This document shows positions 8,939 through 16,576 of a DNA stretch of 38,659 bases, in pieces. The DNA lies in the NCBI GenBank assembly GCA_023265315.1, contig JAHFUA010000003.1, positions 1-38,659 on the forward strand, read 5' to 3'. This DNA comes from Acidobacteriota bacterium (lineage in GTDB: Bacteria; Acidobacteriota; Terriglobia; Terriglobales; Acidobacteriaceae). Both the position numbers and the translations under genes were made by a program. The first letter of the stretch is position 1. Each line of letters opens with the position of its first letter. The notes under the pieces are model-generated. The model did no database searches and was not told where the DNA came from. It was given only the letters and a program-made list of their open reading frames with translations.

Positions 8939-9601
8939 ATGGCCAACTTTTTCGAGCTGCCCCGCTACATCGCCATCGAGGGTCCCATCCGGGTGGGCAA
9001 GACGACGCTGGCCAACATCATTGCCGAGCGCCTGCATGCGCAGCGGGTGCTCGAGCCCGAGGACAACGCCTTCCTGCGCGCCTTCTACGATGGCGAGCGC
9101 GGCGCCGCCTTCCAGACCCAGTTCTCGTTTCTGGTCGAGCGCTACCAGCAGTTGCGGGCGCTCGAAGCCGGCCCCAACTCCAACAAGACCATCATCGCCG
9201 ACTACATCTTCGAGAAGGACAAGATCTTCGCCTGCGTCAACCTGAGCGACGCCGAGCTGGCCGTCTACAACCGCTATTACGAGATCTTCCGGGAGCAGGT
9301 GCCCACGCCCGACTTGGTCATCTATCTGCAGGCCACGCCCGAGGTGCTGAAGAAGCGCTTGCGGAAGAAGAAAGCTGCGAGCGAAGCCGCCATCCACGAG
9401 GACTACATCGGCGAGGTGGTGAAGGCCTACGAACATTTCTTCTTCCACTACAGCGCGTCCGACTTGCTGGTGATCAATACCTCGGACATCGACTTCGTGG
9501 AGCGCCACGAAGATCTGCAGCAGCTCCTGCGCCGGCTAACGGAGCCGATCAAGGGGACACAGTACTTCCTGCCGCTGGGAGCGGAATCGGCAAGCGCGTG
9601 A
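8939..9601 (+). CDS. Deoxynucleoside kinase (deoxyadenosine/deoxyguanosine kinase type)
   Basis: 220 residues beginning with a P-loop, IAIEGPIRVGKTTLANIIAERL (Walker A at about 14-22). It continues with FSFLVERYQQLRAL, IIADYIFEKDKIFA and a Lys/Arg-rich LID (RLRKKKAASE), the pattern of the dNK family. The family phosphorylates deoxynucleosides to monophosphates in the cytoplasm (salvage); which base is preferred cannot be read here. The ATG at 8939 is the natural start, giving the P-loop at the expected distance. panB follows on the same strand about 160 bp downstream, with a heptad-repeat hairpin between them. Confidence 0.88.
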   Translation: MANFFELPRYIAIEGPIRVGKTTLANIIAERLHAQRVLEPEDNAFLRAFYDGERGAAFQTQFSFLVERYQQLRALEAGPNSNKTIIADYIFEKDKIFACVNLSDAELAVYNRYYEIFREQVPTPDLVIYLQATPEVLKKRLRKKKAASEAAIHEDYIGEVVKAYEHFFFHYSASDLLVINTSDIDFVERHEDLQQLLRRLTEPIKGTQYFLPLGAESASA

Positions 9602-9605
9602 GAAA

Positions 9606-9693
9606 AAGGAGGCAGGAAGCAGGAGGCGGGAGGCAGCAGAAAAGGCTTGATTTTCCTGCCTCCTGCCTCCCTTTTTCCTTGCTTCCCGCCCTC
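9606..9693. repeat. Inverted pair of AGGAGGC-type heptad arrays
   Basis: The left arm, 9606-9639, repeats AGGAGGC/AGGAAGC/GGGAGGC with period 7. The right arm, 9653-9693, carries the reverse complement (CCTGCCT, CCTGCCT, CCCTTTT, TCCTTGC). The centre is A/T-rich. As RNA it would form a long imperfect hairpin between the kinase gene and panB. Confidence 0.85.
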
Positions 9694-9760
9694 CCCCAAG
9701 GCATCCTATAAGGTGTAACAGGCTGTATCCGCCGACGGGCGGAGCGGCACTGGAGGTCCC

Positions 9761-10651
9761 GTGAGCGTTACCTCGATCAACTCCTCTCCGAAAGTCACCA
9801 CTACTACACTCTTGGAAAAGAAGCAGCGGCGCGAACCCATCACCTCTCTGACCGCGTACGACTACCCCAGCGCGCGCCTGGTGGACGAAGCCGGCATTGA
9901 CGTGATCCTGGTCGGCGACTCGCTGGCCATGGTCATGCTCGGCTACGACAGCACCATGCCGGTCACCATGGACGAGATGCTGCACCACGTCCGCGCCGCG
10001 CGCCGGGGCGTGAAGCACGGCATGCTGGTCGCCGACATGCCCTACGGCTCTTACCAGGTCAGCAACGAGGAAGGCGCGCGCAACGCTGCGCGCTTCGTGA
10101 AAGAAGGCGGCGTCGAGGCCGTCAAGCTGGAGGGCGGCGAGAAGCGGGTGGAGTTCATCCATCGCCTGCTCGACGCCGAGATTCCCGTCTTCGGCCACAT
10201 CGGCTTGACCCCGCAATCGGTGCACACCATGGGCGGATACAAGGTGCAGGGCAAGACGCTCAGCGCCATTGAACAGCTCATGCGCGATGCGGTGGCGCTC
10301 GATCGCGCCGGCGTTTGCGGCATGTACCTGGAAGGCATCCCGCGCGAGGTCGCAGCCATGATCACCGCCGAGGTCAAGGCGCCGACCATCGGCATCGGCG
10401 CCGGTCCTGACTGCGACGGTCAGGTGCTGGTGCTGCACGACATCCTCAATCTGACCTTCGCTCCCCCGGCCAAGTTCGTGCGCCACTATGGCGACGCCGC
10501 CGCGCTGATTTCGAACGCGGTGAAGGCGTTTAAGCACGATGTCGAGAGCGGCGCGTATCCCGCGGACGAGGAGTCGTACCACCTGCCGAGAGAAGCGCGC
10601 GCGACCATCGAGACTATCGTGGACCGCAAGCATGCGGTCGGAGGTCGCTGA
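9761..10651 (+). CDS. panB: 3-methyl-2-oxobutanoate hydroxymethyltransferase
   Basis: 296 residues; the core motifs are VGDSLAMVMLGYDSTMPVTM (metal and substrate binding), GHIGLTPQSVH, and LEGIPREVA carrying the catalytic Glu. PanB adds a hydroxymethyl group from 5,10-methylene-tetrahydrofolate to 2-oxoisovalerate to give ketopantoate, the first step of pantothenate and CoA synthesis. The start is GTG at 9761, supported by TGGAGGT at 9751-9757. The other pan genes are not in this window. Identification is secure; slightly longer than average because of a 25-residue variable N-terminus. Confidence 0.97.
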   Translation: MSVTSINSSPKVTTTTLLEKKQRREPITSLTAYDYPSARLVDEAGIDVILVGDSLAMVMLGYDSTMPVTMDEMLHHVRAARRGVKHGMLVADMPYGSYQVSNEEGARNAARFVKEGGVEAVKLEGGEKRVEFIHRLLDAEIPVFGHIGLTPQSVHTMGGYKVQGKTLSAIEQLMRDAVALDRAGVCGMYLEGIPREVAAMITAEVKAPTIGIGAGPDCDGQVLVLHDILNLTFAPPAKFVRHYGDAAALISNAVKAFKHDVESGAYPADEESYHLPREARATIETIVDRKHAVGGR

Positions 10652-10665
10652 GACCCTATCAGCCC

Positions 10666-10787
10666 TGTCATGCTGAGCGAGCCTCGGCCGCTTTTGCCGA
10701 GGCGAGTCGAAGCACCCCTACTTCATCGTACGGGTAGCGGTCCTTCGACTCGCACGCCAACATCGGGCGCGCTCGCTCAGGAAGACA
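10666..10787. repeat. MITE-like imperfect palindrome
   Basis: The outer arms TGTCATGCTGAGCGA (10666-10680) and TCGCTCAGGAAGACA (10773-10787) are inverted repeats with three mismatches. The inner arms GCGAGTCGAAGCACCCC (from about 10702) and its near-complement ending CCTTCGACTCGC pair as well. It lies between convergent panB and the SnoaL-like gene, so it may also act as a bidirectional terminator. A relative lies at 15016-15169. Confidence 0.85.
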
Positions 10788-10809
10788 GCACCGGAAGTGT
10801 GCGTGAGGT

Positions 10810-11439
10810 TCACTGCCCTGCCGCTGGCGCTTCGTTCCAGATAGCCCGGGCCACGCGCCAGTATCCATCTGCTTCGCGCTTGAGAATGCGCACGGCGTGG
10901 ACGGCGCCGCCAATCTCGCTGCCCGTCGGCGGCTTCATGCGAAAGCTGACTGTGCCCCACTGGTAGGCGTACTCGCCGATCACCATCACTTCGTTCCATA
11001 CTTCGTTGTAGGCAAGCATGTCGTAATTCGCATACTGCTGTTTCTTCTCTTCCAGGAACTGCCGCAGCGCCGCCCTGCCCACGATGGGCTCATGATGCGG
11101 CGGGAGCAGCACGGCATCATCCGTCCATTGATCGAGCAGCCCGTTCACGTCGAAGGCCATGCTGGCCGCGATCTCGCGTTTCTGCAGTCCCGCGATGCCT
11201 TCGCGGTCTTGCGCCTGTGTCGGCGGAGGTTGCAGCGGCCTGTGTGCGGGGTGCTTCTGGGATCCGAGCGGCACCGGGCTCGTCAGAAGAAGAATCAGGG
11301 TCGCAGCCGCAATCGCCATTCGCAGGCGCAGAGGAAGCCGGTACAGTGCAATGCATAGATCCTTCGCTCGCCCTGGCTTCGCATGCTCAGCTCGGGCATC
11401 GCTCTGGATGACATTCCGCAACGGTCGACGGGAACGCAT
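10810..11439 (-). CDS. SnoaL-like / DUF4440 secreted protein with repeat-derived N-terminus
   Basis: 209 residues. The C-terminal 130 (from REGIAGLQKREIAASMAFDVNGLLDQWTDD) fit the SnoaL/NTF2 fold of DUF4440: a cone-shaped domain often with isomerase-like or scaffold roles, with no assured reaction here. A hydrophobic stretch from M41 (MAIAAATLILLLTS) looks like the real export signal, giving a 169-residue protein starting at 11319. However, the only good Shine-Dalgarno sequence, GGGAGGT with a six-base spacer, stands before the ATG at 11439. The 40 residues between the two are encoded by a TGTCAT...GGATCT repeat (11352-11414; peptide includes NVIQSDARAEHAKPGRAKDL). Whether the extended N-terminus is made, trimmed or bypassed is unknown. 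The longer start is annotated because of the ribosome site. Confidence 0.78.
   Translation of the reverse strand: MRSRRPLRNVIQSDARAEHAKPGRAKDLCIALYRLPLRLRMAIAAATLILLLTSPVPLGSQKHPAHRPLQPPPTQAQDREGIAGLQKREIAASMAFDVNGLLDQWTDDAVLLPPHHEPIVGRAALRQFLEEKKQQYANYDMLAYNEVWNEVMVIGEYAYQWGTVSFRMKPPTGSEIGGAVHAVRILKREADGYWRVARAIWNEAPAAGQ
11352..11414. repeat. Degenerate copy of the TGTCATCCTGAGCGA...GGATCT repeat inside a coding sequence
   Basis: Read on the minus strand it begins AATGTCATCCAGAGCGATGC and ends GGCGAGCGAAGGATCTATGCA, matching the acidobacterial repeat pattern. It lies entirely between the Shine-Dalgarno/ATG at 11439 and the hydrophobic signal of the SnoaL-like protein. Confidence 0.65.
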
Positions 11440-11520
11440 GATCGGACCTCCCGGCAGGCGGACTATTGTACCCGCCGCCGGCTCGCCCCCACCCGCGCCG
11501 AAGTGCTACATTCGTAGGCA

Positions 11521-12579
11521 ATGTCCGCTCCTGAATCCCGCTTTGTAAGGGCCTGCCGAGGGCTGCCGGTGGACCGCACGCCCCTGTGGTTCATGCGCCA
11601 GGCGGGACGCTACATGGCCGAATATCGCGCCGTGCGGCAGCATTACTCGCTGGTGGAGATCTGCAAGAAGCCGGCGCTGGCGGCCGAGGTCACCATCACC
11701 GCCGCCGAGCGGCTGGGAGTGGACGCCGCCATCATCTTCGCCGACCTGCTGCTGCCGCTCGAAGTCATGGGCGTGCCCTTCTACTTTGCCGCCGGCGAGG
11801 GACCGGTGATCGAAGAGCCGTTGCGCGATGCCAAGGATGTAGCCGCCCTGCGCACTGACCGCGCCGGCCAACTGGGATATGTCGCGGAAGCCATCCGCCA
11901 AGTCGCAAAGCATTTCGGCGAGAAGCTGCCGGTGATCGGCTTCTGCGGTGCGCCCTTCACGCTGGCCAGCTACATGATCGAGGGCGGCAGCTCGCGCAGC
12001 TACACCAACACCAAGCGCCTGATGTACCGCCAGCCCATGGTTTGGGGCGAGCTGATGTCGAAGCTGGTGGCGGTGCTGGCGGAGTACAGCGTGGAGCAGG
12101 CGCGCGCCGGCGCGGACGTGATCCAGGTCTTCGATAGCTGGGTCGGCTGCCTGAGCGTGGAGGACTATCGCAGCTTCGTGCTGCCGCACGTCACCCGGCT
12201 CATCGAACGTCTGCGGCAGACGGGCGTACCGGTCATTTATTTCGGCACCGAGACCGCCACGCTGCTGCCGCACATGAAGGAGACCGGCGCGGAGGTGATC
12301 GGGGTGGACTGGCGCATTCCGCTGGACGATGCGTGGCATAGCCTCGGCTTTGTGGGCGCAGTGCAGGGGAACCTTGATCCCGCGCTGCTCTTCGCCGACC
12401 AGAAGATCCTTTGCGAGCGCACCTACGACGTGCTGAATCGGGCCGGCGGCCGTCCTGGACACATCTTCAACCTCGGGCATGGCATCCTGCCCGGCACGCC
12501 GGTGGAGAATGTGCTCGCCCTGGTGGAGTGCGTGAAGGAATACGCGGGCCGCAACGTCGCCGTTTCCAGGACCCCATGA
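11521..12579 (+). CDS. hemE: Uroporphyrinogen decarboxylase
   Basis: 352 residues, standard length. It has the N-terminal signature PLWFMRQAGRYMAEYR, the substrate-binding Asp region DAAIIFADLLLPLEVMG, GFCGAPFTLASYMIEGG and FDSWVGCLS. HemE removes four acetate carboxyls from uroporphyrinogen III to give coproporphyrinogen III in the cytoplasm. The gene overlaps hemH by four bases (ATGA at 12576-12579), so the two are probably translationally coupled. hemG follows after a repeat-filled 80-bp gap, making a late-haem operon. No clear Shine-Dalgarno sequence precedes the ATG at 11521. Confidence 0.97.
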   Translation: MSAPESRFVRACRGLPVDRTPLWFMRQAGRYMAEYRAVRQHYSLVEICKKPALAAEVTITAAERLGVDAAIIFADLLLPLEVMGVPFYFAAGEGPVIEEPLRDAKDVAALRTDRAGQLGYVAEAIRQVAKHFGEKLPVIGFCGAPFTLASYMIEGGSSRSYTNTKRLMYRQPMVWGELMSKLVAVLAEYSVEQARAGADVIQVFDSWVGCLSVEDYRSFVLPHVTRLIERLRQTGVPVIYFGTETATLLPHMKETGAEVIGVDWRIPLDDAWHSLGFVGAVQGNLDPALLFADQKILCERTYDVLNRAGGRPGHIFNLGHGILPGTPVENVLALVECVKEYAGRNVAVSRTP

Positions 12580-13526
12580 GCCCGCAATCAAAATCCGCCG
12601 TCCTGCTGCTGGCCCATGGCAGTCCCGGCCGGGTGGGAGAGATCCCCGAGTTCTTGCGCAACGTGACGGGAGGCCGTCAGCTGCCGGAAGCGGCGGTGAA
12701 AGAGGTTCAGCACCGTTACGGCCTGATCGGCGCCTCGCCGCTCACGCGCATCACGCTCAAGCAGGGTGAGCTGCTGGCCCGCGAACTGAAGCTGCCGGTG
12801 TACGTCGGCATGCGCAACTGGCGCCCGCTGATCGGCGACGTAGTGGCCGAGATGCGGCGGGAGGGCATCACGCGCGCGGTGGTCATTTGTCTGGCGCCGC
12901 AGAATTCGCGCACCAGCGTCGGACTGTACCGCAATGCGCTCCTGGGCGATTCCGGCGCGGCACCGTTCGAGGTCGATTTTGTGGACAACTGGCACGATCA
13001 TCCGCTGCTGATCAAGGCATTCGCCGAGAGGCTCGAAGCCGGCTGGAAGCGGGCGTGCACAGAAGCAAGCGCGCGCGTACCCATCATCTTCACCGCGCAC
13101 AGCGTGCCCCAGCGCACCATCGCTGAGGGCGATCCCTACGAGGCGCAGGCGAAAGAGACGGCGTCGCTGGTGGCGATGGAAGCGCCGCAGCTCACCGTCG
13201 ACGACTGGCAGTTCGCCTTCCAGAGCCAGGGCATGTCGGGCGGGGCATGGCTCGGCCCGACGGTCGAAGACACCATCCGCGGACTGAAAGCCAAGGGCCA
13301 TTGCGCCGTGTTTCTCCAGCCCATCGGGTTCCTGTGCGATCACGTGGAAGTGCTGTACGACATCGATATCGCCTTCCGCCAATTTGCCGAGAAGGAAGGC
13401 ATGCGGCTGTGGCGCGCGGAGTCGCTGAACGAGTCGCCCACGCTGATCGCGGCGCTGGCGGATGTGGCGCGTTCTCGCCTGGAGCCGGCCGGTGAGCCGA
13501 AGCAGCAGATCGTGCAGATTGGATAG
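12576..13526 (+). CDS. hemH: Ferrochelatase
   Basis: 316 residues. Motifs are LLLAHGSP at the N-terminus, FTAHSVP (catalytic His), QGMSGGAWLGPTVEDT and IGFLCDHVEVLYDID with the catalytic Glu. The enzyme inserts ferrous iron into protoporphyrin IX or, in the coproporphyrin-dependent branch, coproporphyrin III; the sequence alone does not settle which. The start is the ATG overlapping the hemE stop, since an upstream extension in the same frame would lie wholly within hemE. No [2Fe-2S] cluster cysteines are evident at the C-terminus, which ends ...EPKQQIVQIG. Confidence 0.95.
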   Translation: MSPQSKSAVLLLAHGSPGRVGEIPEFLRNVTGGRQLPEAAVKEVQHRYGLIGASPLTRITLKQGELLARELKLPVYVGMRNWRPLIGDVVAEMRREGITRAVVICLAPQNSRTSVGLYRNALLGDSGAAPFEVDFVDNWHDHPLLIKAFAERLEAGWKRACTEASARVPIIFTAHSVPQRTIAEGDPYEAQAKETASLVAMEAPQLTVDDWQFAFQSQGMSGGAWLGPTVEDTIRGLKAKGHCAVFLQPIGFLCDHVEVLYDIDIAFRQFAEKEGMRLWRAESLNESPTLIAALADVARSRLEPAGEPKQQIVQIG

Positions 13527-13595
13527 TCGCCAGTAGCCAGTTGCCGGTCGCCAGCACATTGAGAACTGACGACTGGCTACTGACGACTGGCTACT
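13526..13595. repeat. Inverted pair of heptad arrays (AGTTGCC / CTGGCTA families)
   Basis: The left arm, 13526-13551, repeats AGTAGCC, AGTTGCC, GGTCGCC. The right arm, 13565-13594, reads CTGACGA, CTGGCTA, CTGACGA, CTGGCTA, an almost exact period of 7 and the reverse complement type of the left arm. It fills the hemH-hemG gap, so it would be inside the operon transcript. Confidence 0.85.
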
Positions 13596-13605
13596 TTCTT
13601 TCGTG

Positions 13606-15003
13606 ATGAAAATCGCCATCATCGGCGGCGGCATCAGCGGGCTGAGCGCCGCATTTCACCTGGAGCGCCGGCGCCGCGGCGGCGCAGACGTCCGCTACAC
13701 GCTCTTCGAGTCGAGCGACCGCCTGGGTGGCGTGATGCGCACCGAGCGCGTCGAGGGCTGCCTGATCGAGGCTGGGCCCGATTCTTTCCTCTCCGAAAAG
13801 CAATCCGCCGCCGACCTCTGCCGTGAGCTCGGCATCGCGGATCAACTGGTCGGCTCGAACGACGCCCACCGCCGGACCTACATCCTCGTCAAAGGCAGGC
13901 TGGTCGAAATGCCCGACGGCCTGCAGTTCATGGTCCCGACCAAGCTTTGGCCCACGGTCATGACCCCGCTCTTCTCCTGGGAGACCAAGCTGCGGATGGC
14001 GCGGGAGTTCTTCGCCAAGCCGCACACGGCGAACGGCGACGAATCGGCAGCGGCGTTCATCGAGCGGCACTTCGGGCCGGAGGTGGTGGACCGCCTCGCC
14101 GACCCGCTGCTGGCGGGCGTCTACGGCGGCTCGGCTGAGCGGCTGAGCGTGCGCGCCGTGCTGCCCCGCTTCCTCGACATGGAGGCGAAGTACGGCAGCC
14201 TGAGCCGCGCCATGCTGGCGGCCATGAAAAAACGTCCCGCCAACGGCGCGCGCCCGATCTTCACCTCAATGAAAGACGGCATGCAGCAACTGGTCGACGC
14301 GGTTGTGGCCGAGCTCGATCCCGGCGCGATTCGCACCAGCTCCCGCGTCATGGCACTCGGACGCGAAGGCGGCGACTGGGTGGTCCTGCGGCAAGACTCA
14401 ACTGCTGTACGATTCGACCGCGTTATCGTGGCCACGCCCGGCTACATCGCCGCCGGACTGCTGCGCAGCGTCGAGCCGCGCCTGGCCAGCCTGCTGGGAG
14501 AAATTTCGTATAGTTCGTCGGTTACTGTTGCTCTGGGGTATGCCGCAGCCGGGTTCGACGGACGCGGTGGCAAGCAAGAGGACGGCTTCGGCTTCCTTGT
14601 CCCACGCAGCGAGCGAAAGCGCCTGCTCGCCTGCACCTTCGTCCACAACAAGTTTCCGCACCGCGCGCCCGAAGACCGCCTGCTGCTGCGCGTATTTCTG
14701 GGCGGGTCGCACGATCCGGCGGCGCTTCAGCTCGGCGATGAAGAGATCCTGCGCACGGTGCGCGACGAGCTGCAGCAGATCCTGGGTCTCACGGCCGAGC
14801 CGCGCTTCAGCCGCATCTATCGCTGGGAGCGCTCCATGGCGCAGTACGAAGTCGGGCACCTGGAACGGGTCGCCGAGATCGAGCGCCTGCGGGCCGGGCT
14901 GCCCGGGCTGGCGCTGGCCGGCAATGCCTATCGGGGGATTGGCGTGCCAGACTGCATCAAGTCAGGGCTGGATGCGGCGGCGGAATGTTTGCGCTGCAAA
15001 TGA
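13606..15003 (+). CDS. hemG: Protoporphyrinogen / coproporphyrinogen oxidase (HemG/HemY flavoprotein)
   Basis: 465 residues with an N-terminal FAD-binding fold: MKIAIIGGGISGLSAAFHLE, then ESSDRLGGVMRTERVEGCLIEAGPDSFLSEK, the flavin amine oxidase pattern of HemY-type enzymes. The C-terminal GLALAGNAYRGIGVPDCIKSG closes the FAD site, as in the family. The enzyme oxidises protoporphyrinogen IX or coproporphyrinogen III using oxygen. With hemE and hemH it forms the final haem steps; no HemQ-like gene is present in the window to decide the branch. ATG 13606 is preferred over the adjacent GTG 13603, because the FAD motif then starts at residue 6. Confidence 0.94.
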   Translation: MKIAIIGGGISGLSAAFHLERRRRGGADVRYTLFESSDRLGGVMRTERVEGCLIEAGPDSFLSEKQSAADLCRELGIADQLVGSNDAHRRTYILVKGRLVEMPDGLQFMVPTKLWPTVMTPLFSWETKLRMAREFFAKPHTANGDESAAAFIERHFGPEVVDRLADPLLAGVYGGSAERLSVRAVLPRFLDMEAKYGSLSRAMLAAMKKRPANGARPIFTSMKDGMQQLVDAVVAELDPGAIRTSSRVMALGREGGDWVVLRQDSTAVRFDRVIVATPGYIAAGLLRSVEPRLASLLGEISYSSSVTVALGYAAAGFDGRGGKQEDGFGFLVPRSERKRLLACTFVHNKFPHRAPEDRLLLRVFLGGSHDPAALQLGDEEILRTVRDELQQILGLTAEPRFSRIYRWERSMAQYEVGHLERVAEIERLRAGLPGLALAGNAYRGIGVPDCIKSGLDAAAECLRCK

Positions 15004-15015
15004 TGCTCCTTATGC

Positions 15016-15169
15016 TGTCATGCTGTAGCGAGTGCGGGCCGCCCCGTCGACTTCGCTTAGGGCAGGCTTTGCCCGCACGAGTCGAAGCACCCCTATTTCC
15101 ACGATTTCGTTTGAGTAGGGCTCCTTCGACTCGCGCGCCAAAACCAAGGCGCGCTTGCTCAGGATGACA
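15016..15169. repeat. MITE-like imperfect palindrome, longer relative of 10666-10787
   Basis: It begins TGTCATGCTGTAGCGAGTGCGG and ends GCGCTTGCTCAGGATGACA. Inner arms GAGTCGAAGCACCCCTA and TAGGGCTCCTTCGACTC pair with each other. It occupies nearly the whole gap between hemG and the HigA gene, with the same internal order as the first copy plus an expanded central part. Confidence 0.85.
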
Positions 15170-15218
15170 GGTTATATATAGTTTCTTCGAAAGCGTTGTG
15201 AGAAATATGGGGTGACGT

Positions 15219-15542
15219 ATGACCAAGACTCGGAAGGTTTTTGCCGTCCATCCCGGAGAGATCCTCAAGACCGAGTTCATGGAACCGATGGGCGTAAGCG
15301 CTTATGAATTGGCGAGAGCGCTGAACTTTCCCGGCATTTATGAAATCGTGCGCGCAGAGCGGGCCATCAGCGCGGACACCGCAATTCGCCTGGGAAAGTA
15401 TCTCGATTTGCCGGCGCAGTTCTGGCTCAATCTTCAGAACGACTACGATCTGAGAATCGCGGAGGCAAACGGCGCCGGTAAGGGAATCAAGCCTCGTAAA
15501 GTTGAGCAGGACGCAAAGTTGACCGGCGTGTCGCGTGCCTAA
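15219..15542 (+). CDS. HigA-type antitoxin / XRE-family regulator, no toxin partner
   Basis: 107 residues: VHPGEILKTEFMEPMGVSAYELARAL, an RAERAISADTAIRLGKYL helix-turn-helix and PAQFWLNLQNDYDLRIA, the classical HigA/VapI pattern. HigA antitoxins bind and neutralise HigB RNase toxins and repress their own operon. Here no HigB-like ORF stands upstream (that space is the palindrome 15016-15169) nor directly downstream, so it is either an orphan antitoxin or a free transcription factor. ATG 15219 has GGGGTGA before it. A hairpin follows the stop (arms CTAGACC and GGTCTAG at 15555-15592). Confidence 0.88.
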   Translation: MTKTRKVFAVHPGEILKTEFMEPMGVSAYELARALNFPGIYEIVRAERAISADTAIRLGKYLDLPAQFWLNLQNDYDLRIAEANGAGKGIKPRKVEQDAKLTGVSRA

Positions 15543-15554
15543 GCTGATTGCAAG

Positions 15555-15592
15555 CTAGACCGCACTTTTTGAAGCAAAGTGGCAAGGTCTAG
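15555..15592. terminator. Candidate hairpin terminator after the HigA gene
   Basis: The arms CTAGACC (15555-15561) and GGTCTAG (15586-15592) pair, with an inner GCACTTT / AAAGTG extension. It lies 13 bases beyond the stop codon. No long U tract follows, so its terminator activity is uncertain. Confidence 0.45.
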
Positions 15593-15673
15593 TCCCTCCG
15601 ATACCTGTGATTACCTTTGTGTCGGCAACAAAGCCGCCGTTCCCGTGTTAAAGCAAGTATGTGGGAACGCCTT

Positions 15674-16471
15674 ATGAGTAAGACCTGGCGGCTGCTTCTG
15701 CTGATGGCAGGCACGTTCATCTTTGCGGTTCTGGCGCTGGTCTTGGCCAGTTCGCAAGACCACCCCGGCATGGCCGGCATGGACCACTCCAAGATGAACA
15801 TGCCGCAGGGCTCCGACCAGGCCGATGCGCAGGAGATGGGCCACACCATGCAATCCATGTCCACCAAGCACATGGACATGGGCCCGCACATGAAGATGAC
15901 CGAGCTGCGGCCGCGGAAGCCCGGCGACCAGGAGCGCGCCGGCAAGATCGTGGCTGACCTGCGGTCGTCAATCGCCCAGTACCAGGACTACCATGCTGCG
16001 CTCGACGACGGTTACAAGATCTTCCTGCCCAACGTGAAGATGCCGATGAAGCACTTCACCAACTGGAACTATGCGGTCGAGGCCCTGTTCCGCTTCAATC
16101 CCGAGCACCCGACTTCGCTGCTCTATGAGCAGCACGGCGACAGCTACAAGCTGATCGGCGCCATGTACACCGCGCCCAAGCGCTACGGCGAGGACGACCT
16201 GGACAAGCGCATCCCGCTCAGCGTCGCGCAGTGGCACGAGCACGTGAACCTGTGCAAGCCGCCCAAGGGCCAGGAGCGGGAGATGCTCTCACCGCATGCG
16301 CGCTTTGGCCTGGCCGGCTCGATCAGCCGCAAGGACGAATGCGAGGCCGCGGGCGGCAAGTTCTATCCCATCGTCTTCAATTGGATGGTCCACGTTTATC
16401 CCTTCGAGAAGAACCCGCAGGATGTGTGGTCGATGGAGCGCCAAATGCCGGGACACCGGCACGGAGATTGA
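15674..16471 (+). CDS. Secreted Met/His-rich protein of unknown function
   Basis: 265 residues with an N-terminal hydrophobic segment (LLLLMAGTFIFAVLALVLA), then a low-complexity region rich in Met and His (HPGMAGMDHSKMNMPQ, MGHTMQSMSTKHMDMGPHMKM). Its spacing resembles copper- or silver-binding tails. A folded domain follows with DYHAALDDGYKIF, KHFTNWNYAVEALFRFNPEHPTSLLYE and a WHEHVNLCKPP motif. I do not recognise the domain. The picture suggests an envelope protein that binds a soft metal, but this is inference from composition. ATG 15674 is preferred because it gives a compact signal peptide; in-frame ATGs also lie at 15617 and 15659. The flanking tdh is convergent, with a repeat fragment between. 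Confidence 0.7.
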   Translation: MSKTWRLLLLMAGTFIFAVLALVLASSQDHPGMAGMDHSKMNMPQGSDQADAQEMGHTMQSMSTKHMDMGPHMKMTELRPRKPGDQERAGKIVADLRSSIAQYQDYHAALDDGYKIFLPNVKMPMKHFTNWNYAVEALFRFNPEHPTSLLYEQHGDSYKLIGAMYTAPKRYGEDDLDKRIPLSVAQWHEHVNLCKPPKGQEREMLSPHARFGLAGSISRKDECEAAGGKFYPIVFNWMVHVYPFEKNPQDVWSMERQMPGHRHGD

Positions 16472-16508
16472 GTCACGGTCTCGGTTTTTTCGAAAAACAA
16501 CCGCATGG

Positions 16509-16563
16509 TCCCTCGACTCGCGCTCGGCTCGCAGGCTTGCCTCGCGCTTCGCTCGGGATGACA
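16509..16563. repeat. Half copy of the palindromic repeat family
   Basis: CCCTCGACTCGCGCTCGG leads into GCGCTTCGCTCGGGATGACA, matching the right half of the elements at 10666 and 15016. It sits between the convergent Met/His-rich gene and tdh; the left half is missing. Confidence 0.65.
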
Positions 16564-16576
16564 ACCGTTCTGTTGT

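Noticed and set aside
12411-12575. Upstream extension of hemH
   Set aside because: Lies entirely inside hemE; the ATGA overlap at 12576 gives the natural start.
9536-12591. Long minus-strand ORFs (365 and 361 codons) opposite panB and hemE
   Set aside because: Shadows of strongly conserved genes; low-complexity His/Arg composition.
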